Positions 29,212-38,154 of a stretch of 64,000 bases of DNA are shown here, one piece after another; within the stretch, counting starts at the first letter, position 1, and each line of letters starts with the position of its first letter. The stretch is taken from contig NZ_VWXI01000001.1 in NCBI RefSeq assembly GCF_011752525.1, positions 62,001 to 126,000 on the forward strand. Reading direction: 5' to 3'. Origin of the DNA: Pantoea sp. Cy-639. GTDB taxonomy: Bacteria; Pseudomonadota; Gammaproteobacteria; Pseudomonadales; Pseudomonadaceae. The translations under genes were made by a program, and so were the position numbers. Under the pieces are notes generated by a model that did no database searches, had not been told where the DNA came from, and saw only the letters and a program-made list of their open reading frames with translations.

Positions 29212-30621
29212 TCAGGCCACGACCGCCTGCAGCCGCTGCCAGAGCCGCTCGACATGCTCGCGCTCGGTCGGCAGCGCGCCCACCGAAACACGTACCATCC
29301 ACTGCCCGTTCAGGGTCGCCGGGGTGACATAGGCATCACCTGAGGCATTCAAGCGCTCGGCCCAGGCTCGGGTGTGCGCGTCCAGTGCGTCGGCCTCCAG
29401 TCCCTCCGGACGATGACGGATGCACAGGGTCTGCAACTGCACCGGTGCCAACAGCTCCCAATCCCCCGCTGCCTCGACCTGCCCCGCCAGCCAGCGAGCG
29501 TTGTCCAGGTCGCGACGCAGGCGTTGCTGCAGCGCCTCGACCCCTTCGCTGCGCAACATGAACCACAGTTTCAGCGCACGGAACCGGCGCCCCAGCGGAA
29601 TGCCCCAGTCGCGCAGGTTCTTCACCTCGCCATCGACCGCCGACTGCAGGTAGCTCGGGTTGGTGCTCATCACCCGGATCAGGTGCTGCGGATCGCGCAC
29701 ATAGTAGATCGAGCAATCGAAGGCCACGCCCAGCCATTTGTGGGCATTGACCACCACCGAATCGGCCAGCTCGATGCCGTCCCACATCCAGCGACATTCC
29801 GGCAGGATCATCGCCGAACCCGCCATCGCCGAGTCCACATGCAGCCATAGCTGGTTGGCCTGGGCGATCTCGCCGAGCGGACGCAGCGGATCCAGCGCGG
29901 TGGTGGTGGTGGTACCGGTGGTGGCGACCACCGCGCACGGCTGGTTGCCGGCGGCCAGGTCACGCTCGATGGCCTCGCGCAGCGCCTCCGGGCGCATGGC
30001 GAAGTGCTCGTCGGTGGCAATCAGACGAATGTTGTCACGACCGAATCCGGCCAGCAGCGCGGCCTTGTCCACCGAGCTGTGGGCATGGGCGCTGACGTAG
30101 ACGATCAGGGGCCTGGCCTGGCCCTGCAGGCCGCCGCGCACCTGGGCATGGTCGGTGGCCCGTTCGCGGGCACAGATCAGCGCCACCAGGGTGCTGGTCG
30201 AGGCGGTGTCCTGGATCACGCCGCTCCATTGGCTGCTCAAGCCCAGCAACTGGCGCAGCCAGTCGAGGGTGGTTTCTTCCAGCTCGCTCAGGGCCGGGCT
30301 CGACTGCCAGGACAGGCCGAGCACGCCCAGGCCGGTGCTGAGAAAGTCGCCGAGCACCGACGACAGGGTGCCGTTGGAGGGGAAGTAGCCGTAGAAATCC
30401 GGGTGCTGCCAGTGGGACAGGCCGGGCATCACCAGTCTGTCGACATCGTCGAGGATGGCCTGGAACGGCTCGCCTTGCTGCGGCGCGCCTTGTGGCAGCG
30501 CGACCTTGAGATAGCCGGGCTCGACCTGGGCCATCACCGGACGTTCGCCGACGCTCTGGCGATAGTCGGCGATCAGGTCGATCAGTTGGTGGCCGTACTG
30601 GCGAAATTGTTCTGGGGTCAC
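29212..30621 (-). CDS. ddc: PLP-dependent aromatic-L-amino-acid (DOPA-type) decarboxylase
   Basis: A 469-residue group II decarboxylase. It starts at a GTG (30621) with GGAGA ahead; protein begins MTPEQFRQYGHQLIDLIADY, the typical start of the family. The motif HPDFYGYFPSNGTLSSVLGD, the STSTLVALICARERA segment, HVDSAMAGSAMILPE (PLP-binding aspartate) and NAHKWLGVAFDCS with cofactor lysine K295 are all present. P. putida DDC of the same length is known to decarboxylate L-DOPA. It may make dopamine or tyramine-like amines. A LysR gene lies upstream on the same strand, 148 bases away. Confidence 0.93.
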   Translation of the reverse strand: MTPEQFRQYGHQLIDLIADYRQSVGERPVMAQVEPGYLKVALPQGAPQQGEPFQAILDDVDRLVMPGLSHWQHPDFYGYFPSNGTLSSVLGDFLSTGLGVLGLSWQSSPALSELEETTLDWLRQLLGLSSQWSGVIQDTASTSTLVALICARERATDHAQVRGGLQGQARPLIVYVSAHAHSSVDKAALLAGFGRDNIRLIATDEHFAMRPEALREAIERDLAAGNQPCAVVATTGTTTTTALDPLRPLGEIAQANQLWLHVDSAMAGSAMILPECRWMWDGIELADSVVVNAHKWLGVAFDCSIYYVRDPQHLIRVMSTNPSYLQSAVDGEVKNLRDWGIPLGRRFRALKLWFMLRSEGVEALQQRLRRDLDNARWLAGQVEAAGDWELLAPVQLQTLCIRHRPEGLEADALDAHTRAWAERLNASGDAYVTPATLNGQWMVRVSVGALPTEREHVERLWQRLQAVVA

Positions 30622-30769
30622 GCGGCGCTCTCCTGTGGGTTGTCCGCTGCCTTGGCCGAGCCTGCCGCGGAGCAAGCCCGCTCCCACGTAGCCCCCGGCA
30701 CAGGCAACACGATGCCTCGCAGTCTAGGCCGCTATCCCCTGTTGAATAACCCCGCTTCGTGCATACCTG

Positions 30770-31714
30770 CTATGGCAAAGACGCATGCCCGCCCTGCACG
30801 CCGAACTGCGACTGGCGCCACAGCTCGAACACCCGGTTGCGCAGCCAGCGGTGCTCGGCCGAAGCCTGCAGGCGCTGGTGCCAGACCACCCAGTAGCGCT
30901 GGGTGTGCTCGACGAAACCCAGTGGCCGCCAGGCCAGGCCGTGCAACCGTGCCAACTGGCGGGCGATGTGCTCGGGCACGGTGGCCAGCGCCTGACCATT
31001 GCCGATCACCTGGACCATGGCGCTGAAGAACGGCACCTCCAGGCTGATCCGCCGCTGCAGCCCCTGGGCGCGCAGGTGGCGGTCGATGAAGCTGTCCTTG
31101 TCGCCGCCGCCGGATACCCGGACATGCTGGTAGGCCAGGTAGTCGCCCTGCTCCAGCGCCGCCAACGCCGCCAGCGGGTGGTCATGGCGCATCAGGCACA
31201 CCGCGCGGTCCTCGCCGAGCAGGCGACCGTGCAGGTTGGCTGGCGACTCGTCGAACAGCGTGGTGGCCAGGTCGATCTCGCCGCTGGCGAGCAAGGCATA
31301 TTGTCCGGCCTGCCAGGTGCGGTACTCCAGCGACACACCCGGCGCCTCGCGTGCCAGCGCCGCCACCAGCAGCGGCAGCATGTGCTCGGCGACATAGTCC
31401 GAGGCCGCCAGGCAGAAGCGCCGCTCGCAGCGGGCCGGGTCGAACGCCGCGGGCTGGCGCAGCGCCTGGAGCTCGTCGAGCACCTGGCGCAGCGGCTCGA
31501 CCAGCGTCTCGGCATGCTCGCTGAGCACATAGCCGCGGCCCTGGCGGATCAGCAACGGATCGTCGAAGGCGTCGCGCAGGCTGGCCAGTTGGCGGCTCAG
31601 GGCCGGCTGGCTGCAACCCAGGCGTTCGGCGGCATGGCTGAGGTTCTTCAACTGCAGCAGGCAGTCGAGGGTACGCAAGTGGGCGAGACTGAGGGCAGCG
31701 AAGGCAGGATGCAT
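30770..31714 (-). CDS. LysR-family transcriptional regulator
   Basis: A 314-residue LysR protein: wHTH at ~10-65 (LRTLDCLLQLKNLSHAAERLGCSQPALSRQLASLRDAF), effector domain ~95-300 (FCLAASDYVAEHMLPLLVAAL; GEIDLATTLFDE). It belongs to the group of NodD/PcaQ/LeuO-like proteins by the SHAAERLGCSQPALS helix. Start at ATG 31714; an in-frame TTG five codons earlier is less likely. It points the same way as ddc; the pair may form a regulator-target unit but the classic divergent layout is missing. Confidence 0.88.
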   Translation of the reverse strand: MHPAFAALSLAHLRTLDCLLQLKNLSHAAERLGCSQPALSRQLASLRDAFDDPLLIRQGRGYVLSEHAETLVEPLRQVLDELQALRQPAAFDPARCERRFCLAASDYVAEHMLPLLVAALAREAPGVSLEYRTWQAGQYALLASGEIDLATTLFDESPANLHGRLLGEDRAVCLMRHDHPLAALAALEQGDYLAYQHVRVSGGGDKDSFIDRHLRAQGLQRRISLEVPFFSAMVQVIGNGQALATVPEHIARQLARLHGLAWRPLGFVEHTQRYWVVWHQRLQASAEHRWLRNRVFELWRQSQFGVQGGHASLP

Positions 31715-31732
31715 GGCGCAGGTCCACAAATG

Positions 31733-31786
31733 AGCGCGGGACAGGCCGCTCCCACGGCATGCGTGGAAGCGGGCCTGCCCCGCGCT
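31733..31786. repeat. long imperfect palindrome, REP-like
   Basis: AGCGCGGGACAGGCC (31733-31747) pairs with GGCCTGCCCCGCGCT (31772-31786) with one mismatch. Inside, GCTCCCACG and CGTGGAAGC continue the stem. The GGCCGCTCCCACG core is common in P. putida extragenic palindromes. It lies between the yebC stop and the LysR start, both on the minus strand. Confidence 0.6.
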
Positions 31787-31799
31787 GGCGTCACTCGGA

Positions 31800-32510
31800 T
31801 CAGTCGGTCAGGCCGACATAGACGTTCTGTACGTCTTCGTTCTCGTCGATCGCCTCGAGGAACGCCTCGACCTCGGCCAGGGCCTCGGCGCTCAGGCTGG
31901 CGGCGCTTACCGGGTTCTTCGGGGTGTAGCCGATCTTCGCCGAGGTGACGGTGAAGCCATGCTCCGGCAGGGCCTTCTGCACCGCGTCCAGATCGGTGGT
32001 GTCGGTGATGAACAGGGTCGAACCCTCTTCCTCACCGTCCTCGAAGTCCTGGGCACCGGCTTCGATGGCCGCCATTTCCGGATCGGCATCACCTTCCGGG
32101 GTGGCCTCGATCAGGCCGACATGGTTGAAGTCCCAGGCAACCGAACCACTGGCGCCCAGCTGGCCCTTGCGGAACAGCACGCGGACCTGCGCCACGGTGC
32201 GGTTGATGTTGTCGGTCAGGCACTCGACGATCAGCGGCACCTGGTGCGGAGCGAAGCCTTCGTAGCTGACGGCATGGTACTGCACGGCCTCGCCGTCCAG
32301 GCCCGCGCCTTTCTTGATCGCACGCTCCAGGGTCTCACGGGTCATCGAGGCTTTCTTGGCCTGGACGATGGCCAGGCGCAGGCGCGGGTTCATGTCCGGG
32401 TCGGCGCCCGACTTGGCAGCGATCTGGATCTCCTTGGCCAGCTTGCCCATGATCTTGCCTTTGGCGTTGGCCGCCGTTTCTCTATGCTTGGCTTTCCACT
32501 GTGCGCCCAT
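31800..32510 (-). CDS. YebC/PmpR-family protein
   Basis: A 236-residue protein starting [19 protein letters not shown], the conserved YebC opening (family: AGHSKWANIKHRK, here the second-type variant). Further blocks: [34 protein letters not shown] [16 protein letters not shown] and the acidic middle [16 protein letters not shown]. YebC proteins act as DNA-binding regulators (PmpR) and, in recent work, assist ribosomes at difficult motifs. Many gammaproteobacteria have two: this is the shorter YeeN-like copy. Translation begins at ATG 32510. Monocistronic between a REP palindrome and the flavoprotein gene. Confidence 0.92.
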   Translation of the reverse strand: MGAQWKAKHRETAANAKGKIMGKLAKEIQIAAKSGADPDMNPRLRLAIVQAKKASMTRETLERAIKKGAGLDGEAVQYHAVSYEGFAPHQVPLIVECLTDNINRTVAQVRVLFRKGQLGASGSVAWDFNHVGLIEATPEGDADPEMAAIEAGAQDFEDGEEEGSTLFITDTTDLDAVQKALPEHGFTVTSAKIGYTPKNPVSAASLSAEALAEVEAFLEAIDENEDVQNVYVGLTD

Positions 32511-32673
32511 ATCGACTCTCTTTGTTTCAGCGGCCGGTTCAGGAAGCGACCGGCCAAAAAGTGGGGAGAGTTTATACGCCCTTGCTGCCCGGTTCGACAA
32601 GAAATCGCATCACTGCGCAAGCGTGCCGGCGAAACCGGCAACGCACTGGTTGGCACCGGCGAACCCGACAGCC

Positions 32674-34065
32674 TCAGCCCTTGTCGGCCTTGCCTGCCGC
32701 CGCCGCGAACTTCGCCAGCCGCACATCCAGCCGCCGCGGCCGCACACCACGGTCTTCGGCCCGCTCCTTGCGGCGGATGGCGTTGCGCACCATCAGCGAC
32801 CCCAGGTAACGGATCGGTTCCGGCGGAAACTGCCCCAACGGTCCCTTGACCAGTGGCGAGCGGGTCCAGGGATTGTCCAGCCCCAGTGCCAGCGACGAGA
32901 GGATCTGCCCGCCCATGTGACACGGCCCCACCCCGCTGCCCGAATAGCCAAAGCCATAGAACACATTGCCCTGCCCATCGAGCCGGCCGAAGAACGGCAA
33001 GCCTGTCACCGAACGGTCCGATGGCCCGTTCCAGCTCGCCGCCAATGGCACCTCGGCCAGTGCCGGGAAAAACTCGGCAAGGCTGTCGCGCAGCAGCGGC
33101 CGGTACGGCGACGGCTGGTCGAACACTGGCAGCATGCGCCCGCCATAGGCGAAGGTATTACCGCCCTTGCCGAGCATCAGCCGGCCATCGGAGGTGTTGT
33201 GGTAGTAATGCACGAAGATCCGCGAATCGAGCACGCTGACACCGCTGTCCAGGCCTATCTGGCGCAACAGCTCCGGGCACGGCTCGGTGATGACCATGTC
33301 GCTGGAGACGATCGCCACGCTGCGCTCGAACTGCGGGAAGGCACGTGCCATCCAGGCATTGAGCCCAAGCACCACGCGGTCGGCGCGAATGCTCCCGGTG
33401 CGGGTGCGCAGCGTTGCCGGCGCGCCATGCGTCAGCCCGGTCATCGCCGTGCCCTCGTGAATGCGTACCCCGCGCTGCAGCGCCACCCGCCGCAAACCGC
33501 GCACCAGGCGGCCCGGCTGCACCGTGGCGGCGGCTGGCGAGTACCAGCCTTCCAGGTGGAGTTCGGAGCCGGCCAGGCGCTGCAACTGCTCGAGGGGCAA
33601 GCGCTGGAAGGAATTGATGCCCTGGCGCTCCAGCGCCGCGATCACCGCGTCGGTGCCTCCCAGTTGGGCCTGGTTGGTGGCGGTGTACAACGTACCGTCC
33701 ATGCGGTAGTCGCAGCGAATGCCGTTGGCCGCGCAGAAGCTGCCGATGGCGGCGATGCTGCGCTCGGATTCGCGCACCAGTCTCACCGCCTCCTGCACGC
33801 CGAACAGACGCTCCAGGGTGAAGTACTTGGCCGACCAGGACAGCGCGCAGCCGCCATTGCGCCCGCTGGCCCCGGCACCGCAGATGTCGGCCTCGATCAG
33901 CAGCACGTCCAGCTGCGGCGCTTGCTCCTTGAGCATCAGCGCGGTCCACAGGCCGGTGTAGCCGCCACCGACGATGCACACATCGCAGCGCGCGTCGCCC
34001 ACCAGCGGCGGGCATGCGGCCTGCTCTTCCTGGTCCAGGGCCTGTTGCAGCCAGAACGGTCTCAT
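32674..34065 (-). CDS. FAD-dependent amine/amino-acid oxidoreductase (DAO family)
   Basis: A 463-residue protein. The FAD dinucleotide site VCIVGGGYTGLWTALML is at ~residues 28-45, followed by the DAO-type GAGASGRNGGCALSW. The C-terminal FAD-contact region reads FYGFGYSGSGVGPCHMGGQI. This is the D-amino-acid/sarcosine-oxidase-like fold (as in PuuB, OrdL), which oxidises amines or N-methylated amino acids. ATG 34065 has AAGGA upstream. Last of a two-gene operon with the organophosphate-type transporter upstream (14 bases gap). So its substrate is probably the compound that transporter imports, perhaps an amino-phosphonate or phosphorylated amine; this is inference. Confidence 0.85.
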   Translation of the reverse strand: MRPFWLQQALDQEEQAACPPLVGDARCDVCIVGGGYTGLWTALMLKEQAPQLDVLLIEADICGAGASGRNGGCALSWSAKYFTLERLFGVQEAVRLVRESERSIAAIGSFCAANGIRCDYRMDGTLYTATNQAQLGGTDAVIAALERQGINSFQRLPLEQLQRLAGSELHLEGWYSPAAATVQPGRLVRGLRRVALQRGVRIHEGTAMTGLTHGAPATLRTRTGSIRADRVVLGLNAWMARAFPQFERSVAIVSSDMVITEPCPELLRQIGLDSGVSVLDSRIFVHYYHNTSDGRLMLGKGGNTFAYGGRMLPVFDQPSPYRPLLRDSLAEFFPALAEVPLAASWNGPSDRSVTGLPFFGRLDGQGNVFYGFGYSGSGVGPCHMGGQILSSLALGLDNPWTRSPLVKGPLGQFPPEPIRYLGSLMVRNAIRRKERAEDRGVRPRRLDVRLAKFAAAAGKADKG

Positions 34066-34079
34066 CGCTTCGCTTTCCT

Positions 34080-35396
34080 TCAGGTACGCAATGGCTTGAT
34101 TGCCATGCTGGTATTGGGGGCCACGTCGTTGGCCTGGGGCACGCTCGCCGGGCGGCTGTTCCAGTGCGGCAGCAGCACCAAGGCGGCGAACAGCGCGGTG
34201 CCGGCAAAGATGAGGAACACCGTGACACTGTCGAAGTAGCCCGGCAGCAAGCCACCGAGCACCGCGCCCACCGAGCCGCAGCCATTGACGAAGCCGGCGG
34301 CGGTGGCGCCGGCCTTGGCGGTGCCGAAGTCGATGGCGGCGGCGCCGCTGATCATCGAGTCCGGGCCGTAGAGCGTCAGGCCCATGACGAACAGCAGGGC
34401 CACCACCAGCATCACGCTGCCGCTGTGCATCGCCGCCATGAACCCGGCCAGGGTGAGGGTCAGCAGCAGCAGGCTGATGACACAGGCCGGCATGCGCCGG
34501 GCGCCGAACAGCTTGTCCGAGGCCAGGCCGATGATGATCGGGCCCAGCAGCCCGGCCAGTTCGAAGGCAGTGGGAATGATCGCCGCCCCCACCTTGCCCA
34601 CCGACGGCATCTGCTCGAAGACGATCACCGGCCCCCACAGCAGGATGGCGTAGCGCGCCGGCTTGAGCATGAAGTAGGCCAGGCCCAGGGTGAGCACCGT
34701 ACGGTTGCGCAGGATCTCGCGCAGCGGTGCCCAGACACTGCACAGGTGGCCGCCCGGCGCCATGCTCTCTGGCTCCGGCTCCACCGCAGGCAGGCCGACG
34801 TCCTCGGGCTTGTTGCGCTGAAAGATGAAGAACAGCAGCGCCACCCCGGCCACCACCGCGGCACTGGAGAAGAATGCCGCGTGCCAGGTGCCGACCAGGG
34901 TATAGGCCCACCAGCCGGCGAATGGCGAGGCGACCAGGCCGCCGAAGGCGTAGCACGAGCTCCACAGCCCCAGCACGCGGCCACGCTGCGCGGCGGGGAA
35001 GAAGCTGCCGATGTTCTTGCACAGTCCCGCCCAGCCGGTGGACTGAGCCAGGCCCTGGACCAGCATGCAGGTGGCGAAGATCGGGAAGGTCGCGTAGCTG
35101 CCCATCACCACCGCCGCCGCTGCCGAGATCAGCAGCCCGCCGAGCACCACCACGCGCGGGCCGAAGCGATCGGCCAGCATGCCCCAGGTGAACTGGCCCA
35201 CGGCATAGGCGGCCAGGTAGATACCGTCGAGGTTGGCCATGGCGGCCTTGTCGAGCATGAACGTCGGGTCTTCGCCGATGCCGAGCTTGGCGACCGAGAA
35301 AGCCTTGCGGGTGAAGTAGAAGGCCGCGTAGGCCAGCCAGGTGATGGCGAAGATCTGCATGCGCCAACGCTTGATGGCGCCCAGGGATTGATTCAT
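34080..35396 (-). CDS. MFS transporter, organophosphate:phosphate antiporter type (GlpT/UhpC-like)
   Basis: A 438-residue, 12-helix protein starting MNQSLGAIKRWRMQIFAITW. The segment AAFYFTRKAFSVAKLGI is the GlpT/UhpT/UhpC signature with the substrate-binding arginine region (YFxRK). WGMLADRFGPRVVVLGG is the MFS loop motif and LGLWSSCYAFGGLVASPFAGW the conserved helix 4-5 region. Family members exchange glycerol-3-phosphate, sugar phosphates or phosphonates for inorganic phosphate. ATG 35396 follows AGAGGT. First gene of an operon with the FAD oxidoreductase; divergent from LysR at 35661. Confidence 0.88.
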   Translation of the reverse strand: MNQSLGAIKRWRMQIFAITWLAYAAFYFTRKAFSVAKLGIGEDPTFMLDKAAMANLDGIYLAAYAVGQFTWGMLADRFGPRVVVLGGLLISAAAAVVMGSYATFPIFATCMLVQGLAQSTGWAGLCKNIGSFFPAAQRGRVLGLWSSCYAFGGLVASPFAGWWAYTLVGTWHAAFFSSAAVVAGVALLFFIFQRNKPEDVGLPAVEPEPESMAPGGHLCSVWAPLREILRNRTVLTLGLAYFMLKPARYAILLWGPVIVFEQMPSVGKVGAAIIPTAFELAGLLGPIIIGLASDKLFGARRMPACVISLLLLTLTLAGFMAAMHSGSVMLVVALLFVMGLTLYGPDSMISGAAAIDFGTAKAGATAAGFVNGCGSVGAVLGGLLPGYFDSVTVFLIFAGTALFAALVLLPHWNSRPASVPQANDVAPNTSMAIKPLRT

Positions 35397-35600
35397 TTGA
35401 CTCTGACCTCTTGCTCGAGTGTGCCGGCTGAATGTGAAAAAACGCCTGTCTTGTTGTTGTGTTGCGCACTGCATGACGGAGGGACGTCATCTGGTCAGAT
35501 GGCGACGGCGATCGGGCGTGACCGCGGCGCTGCCATGGCCGACATGGCGCTGCTTGTGGCAGCGACGTCGGGTTGAAACACATGGAAACAGCTGCTGACT

Positions 35601-35621
35601 GATAAATAAAATCGATTTATC
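35601..35621. promoter_or_regulatory. candidate LysR operator, inverted repeat GATAAAT-N7-ATTTATC
   Basis: GATAAAT (35601-35607) and ATTTATC (35615-35621) are exact complements around AAAATCG. The site is strongly AT-rich in a GC-rich region, 40 bases before the LysR start and 205 bases before the transporter start on the other side. It fits the place for autoregulation and activation by a divergent LysR protein. Confidence 0.5.
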
Positions 35622-35660
35622 GTATTTCACACATAAGCCCAGCTTTTCACCGGAGTGCAC

Positions 35661-36530
35661 ATGTCGGTCTCCCACGCTCAACTCAAGGCATTCCATGCCG
35701 TCGCCGAGCAAGGCAGCTTCACCCGCGCGGCGCAAAAGCTGTTTCTCACCCAGCCGGCGGTGTCCGACCAGGTGCGCAAGCTCGAGGAGCGCTTCGGGGT
35801 GCTGCTGTTCCATCGCAACAAGCGTTCGGTGCAACTGACCGACCTTGGCGAGCGGCTGCTGGGGGTGACTCAGCGCCTGTTCGCCTGCGAAGCCGAGGCG
35901 CTCGAACTGCTGCAGGACTCCCGCGCCCTGCACACCGGCAGCCTGACGCTGGCGGTGGACGCCCCCGTGCACGTGCTGCCGCAGGTCGCGCGGTTCTGCC
36001 AGCGCTACCCGGGAATCCAGGTGAAGATCGAGACCGGCAACACCGACGAGTCGCTGGCGCGACTGTTCAGCTACCAGGCCGACCTGGCCCTGCTCGGGCG
36101 CGATGTCGACGATGAACGGCTGTATTGCGTACCGATGCGCCGTGACCCGATGGTGGCCTTCGTCGCCCACCAGCACCCGTGGGCCAGCCGTGGCTCGATC
36201 AGCCTTGCCGACCTGGACGACACACCGTTGGTGCTGCGCGAGCCAGGGTCGGTGACACGACAGACGCTGGAGGAAGAGATGCAGCGAGCGGGCTTGCGCA
36301 TCCGCCCGGCGATTCAGGTGGAAGGCCGGGAGGCCGCGCGGGAAGCGGTGGTAGTCGGGATCGGGGTCGGCGTGGTGTCGGCGGCGGAATTCGGCGCCGA
36401 TGCGCGGGTCTGTGCGTTGCCGATCGTGGATTGCCAGCGGCATCTGACCGAAACACTGGTGTGCCTGAGGGAACAACGCACGCGTCGGGTGGTGGAGACC
36501 TTCCTGGAAATGGTGCTGGCCGATACCTGA
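35661..36530 (+). CDS. LysR-family transcriptional regulator
   Basis: A 289-residue LysR protein. The wHTH is MSVSHAQLKAFHAVAEQGSF..(residues ~1-60, with TQPAVSDQVRKLEERFG). The effector domain includes GSLTLAVDAPVHVLPQVARF, QADLALLGRDV and DDTPLVLREPGSVTRQTLEEEM, similar to the CysB-like regulators near phosphonate and sulfur genes. It starts at ATG 35661 (GGAG 5 bases upstream). Divergent from the transporter-oxidoreductase operon and likely activates it in the presence of the substrate. Confidence 0.9.
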   Translation: MSVSHAQLKAFHAVAEQGSFTRAAQKLFLTQPAVSDQVRKLEERFGVLLFHRNKRSVQLTDLGERLLGVTQRLFACEAEALELLQDSRALHTGSLTLAVDAPVHVLPQVARFCQRYPGIQVKIETGNTDESLARLFSYQADLALLGRDVDDERLYCVPMRRDPMVAFVAHQHPWASRGSISLADLDDTPLVLREPGSVTRQTLEEEMQRAGLRIRPAIQVEGREAAREAVVVGIGVGVVSAAEFGADARVCALPIVDCQRHLTETLVCLREQRTRRVVETFLEMVLADT

Positions 36531-36759
36531 AAGCGGCTCCGCCCCTTGCCCCATACAGGTCGCTGCGGCACTGCTGGTTGACCTGGGCGGCGTGTTCTAA
36601 GCCCTGCCCTGGGTGAAAAGCCTGGATACTCGGTGATGCTGCGTTGAAAACAGCCTCGGAATGCTCATTCACAAGCCGTAAAGTCGGGCGCGCGCCCCGG
36701 CCGTTCCTCGGCTGTTTTCGCCTTGCCTGACCTTCGTCTCAAGACGTTTCACACAGCCC

Positions 36760-37536
36760 CTAGCGCGTGGCCACCACGAACAATCGGGGAAACGGCAGCA
36801 GCACCTTGCCATCGCAGGCCACAGGATAGTCACGCTGCATCGCCTGCCGGTACAACTGCAGGAAGTCCGCCTGTTCCCGGGTATCCAGCCGCGCCAGGTA
36901 CGGCCGCAAGGCCGAGCCCTTGAACCATTCCACCACCGCCTCGGCGCCGCCTTCGAGCGGATGATGGTACGTGGTTCGCCACACATCCACCCGCGCGCAC
37001 AACGGGCTCAGCAAATCGTAGTAGAACGCCGCATTGTGCCGGGCAGGCAGGCTGAAATCGGCGAACTTGTCGGCCCATGGCCCGCGACTGGCGATATCGC
37101 GCAACTGGCGATGGGCCGGCTCGTCGAGGTTGTCCGGGGTCTGCACCGCAAGGCTGGCGCCCTCGCTGAGCTGGCGCACCAGGTGCGGATAAAGCTGGCC
37201 ATGGTCGGGCAGCCATTGCAGCGAGGCATTGGCGAGGATCAGATCTTGCGGCTCCTTGGCACACCAGCCGGCGATATCGGCAATCTCGCATTGCACCCGT
37301 GGAATGCTCAGGCGTGGCCGCTGGCGAGCCTTGTCGATCATGTCGGGGTCGCTGTCCAGGGCATTGACCTGGGCGTCGGGGTGGCGTTGCAGCAACACCT
37401 CGGTGGAGTTGCCCGGGCCGCAGCCCAGGTCGGTGGCATGGCGTACCGGGCGCGGCGGCACGGCGGCGAGCAGGTCGCGCACCGCGCGGGTGCGCTCGTC
37501 TTCGAACAGCGAGTACTGAGTGGCGGACCAGGCCAT
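36760..37536 (-). CDS. tam: trans-aconitate 2-methyltransferase
   Basis: A 258-residue SAM-dependent methyltransferase. Motif I ATDLGCGPGNSTEVLL lies at residues ~33-48, followed by VNALDSDPDMIDKARQ (acidic end of strand 2) and DLILANASLQWLPDH, which is conserved in the Tam family. The C-terminal half includes VDVWRTTYHHPLEGGAEAVVEWFKGSALRPYLARL (in part), typical of E. coli Tam (252 residues). Tam methylates trans-aconitate, an inhibitor of the TCA cycle, as a detoxifying step. ATG 37536 is the natural start. Monocistronic. Confidence 0.92.
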   Translation of the reverse strand: MAWSATQYSLFEDERTRAVRDLLAAVPPRPVRHATDLGCGPGNSTEVLLQRHPDAQVNALDSDPDMIDKARQRPRLSIPRVQCEIADIAGWCAKEPQDLILANASLQWLPDHGQLYPHLVRQLSEGASLAVQTPDNLDEPAHRQLRDIASRGPWADKFADFSLPARHNAAFYYDLLSPLCARVDVWRTTYHHPLEGGAEAVVEWFKGSALRPYLARLDTREQADFLQLYRQAMQRDYPVACDGKVLLPFPRLFVVATR

Positions 37537-37640
37537 GGATGTCTCCTTCTATGGACGATGCTGCAAGCATATGCCATCGCGCAGCTTGCCCGCCTCTCGA
37601 ACCGACTAGGCTTGGAGCATCGCATCGCATAGGCACGCAC

Positions 37641-38099
37641 ATGAAGTCCACCCTCCCCTTGCTGCTCCTGGCCCTGGTCGGCGCCGCGGCCCTGCTCGGC
37701 TCACCCTGGATGAACGAGGGTTTCGAACTGGCCGACCTCAGTACCGGCACCCGCCAGCAACTGTTCCACGACCTGCCCGATGGCAGCCACCTGGTGCTGG
37801 AGGCCAACAGTGCCGTGGATGTCGAGTATGACGCCCGGCAACGGCGGCTGAAGCTGCTCGAAGGCCGGCTTTCGGTCCAGGTCGCCGATGACGATCCCCG
37901 CCCGTTCCTGCTGGCCACCGAGCACGGCATCCTCACCACCCGTGACGCCCGCTTCTCGGTCTCGCGACGCGCCGATCACTCCCAGGTTCGCCTGCAGGCC
38001 GGCAGCGCCGAGCTGGAAAGCGCCAGCCTGCGCCTGCCGTTGGCGGCCGGGCAGTCGGCGCTGTTCGACCACGCCGGCCCGACGCTGCGCCAGCCCTGA
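37641..38099 (+). CDS. orphan FecR-like protein without sigma/TonB partners
   Basis: A 152-residue protein starting MKSTLPLLLLALVGAAALL, a single N-terminal transmembrane or signal segment. The rest is a FecR-type beta-rich domain (PF04773-like): STGTRQQLFHDLPDGSHLVLEANSAVDVEYD, then LKLLEGRLSVQVADDD.PFLLATEHGILTTRDARFSV and QAGSAELES. In FecR this part signals from outer-membrane receptor to ECF sigma factor, but here the N-terminal anti-sigma domain is missing and no ECF sigma or TonB receptor gene is nearby. It is perhaps a periplasmic stand-alone form. Function unknown. Convergent with the permease gene over a hairpin. Confidence 0.75.
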   Translation: MKSTLPLLLLALVGAAALLGSPWMNEGFELADLSTGTRQQLFHDLPDGSHLVLEANSAVDVEYDARQRRLKLLEGRLSVQVADDDPRPFLLATEHGILTTRDARFSVSRRADHSQVRLQAGSAELESASLRLPLAAGQSALFDHAGPTLRQP

Positions 38100-38102
38100 A
38101 CG

Positions 38103-38134
38103 AAAACGGCCGGATCCCACAGGGGATCCGGCCG
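38103..38134 (-). terminator. intrinsic terminator for the permease gene
   Basis: CGGCCGGATCCC (38107-38118) pairs exactly with GGGATCCGGCCG (38123-38134) over loop ACAG. On the minus strand the stem is followed by TTTT, so it should end transcripts of the permease gene whose stop is at 38155. It may also stop the FecR-like transcript. Confidence 0.75.
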
Positions 38135-38154
38135 TAGCGCACGGCAAACGACGC

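Noticed and set aside
32674..35583. A 969-codon open frame that would fuse the flavoprotein to upstream sequence
   Set aside because: The upstream half is the wrong frame of the GlpT/UhpC-type transporter gene. The flavoprotein has its own start and AAGGA site at 34065.
37539..38099. Longer start for the FecR-like gene at 37539
   Set aside because: The extra 34 residues are not conserved-looking and hide the hydrophobic N-terminus; ATG 37641 begins a proper membrane/signal segment.
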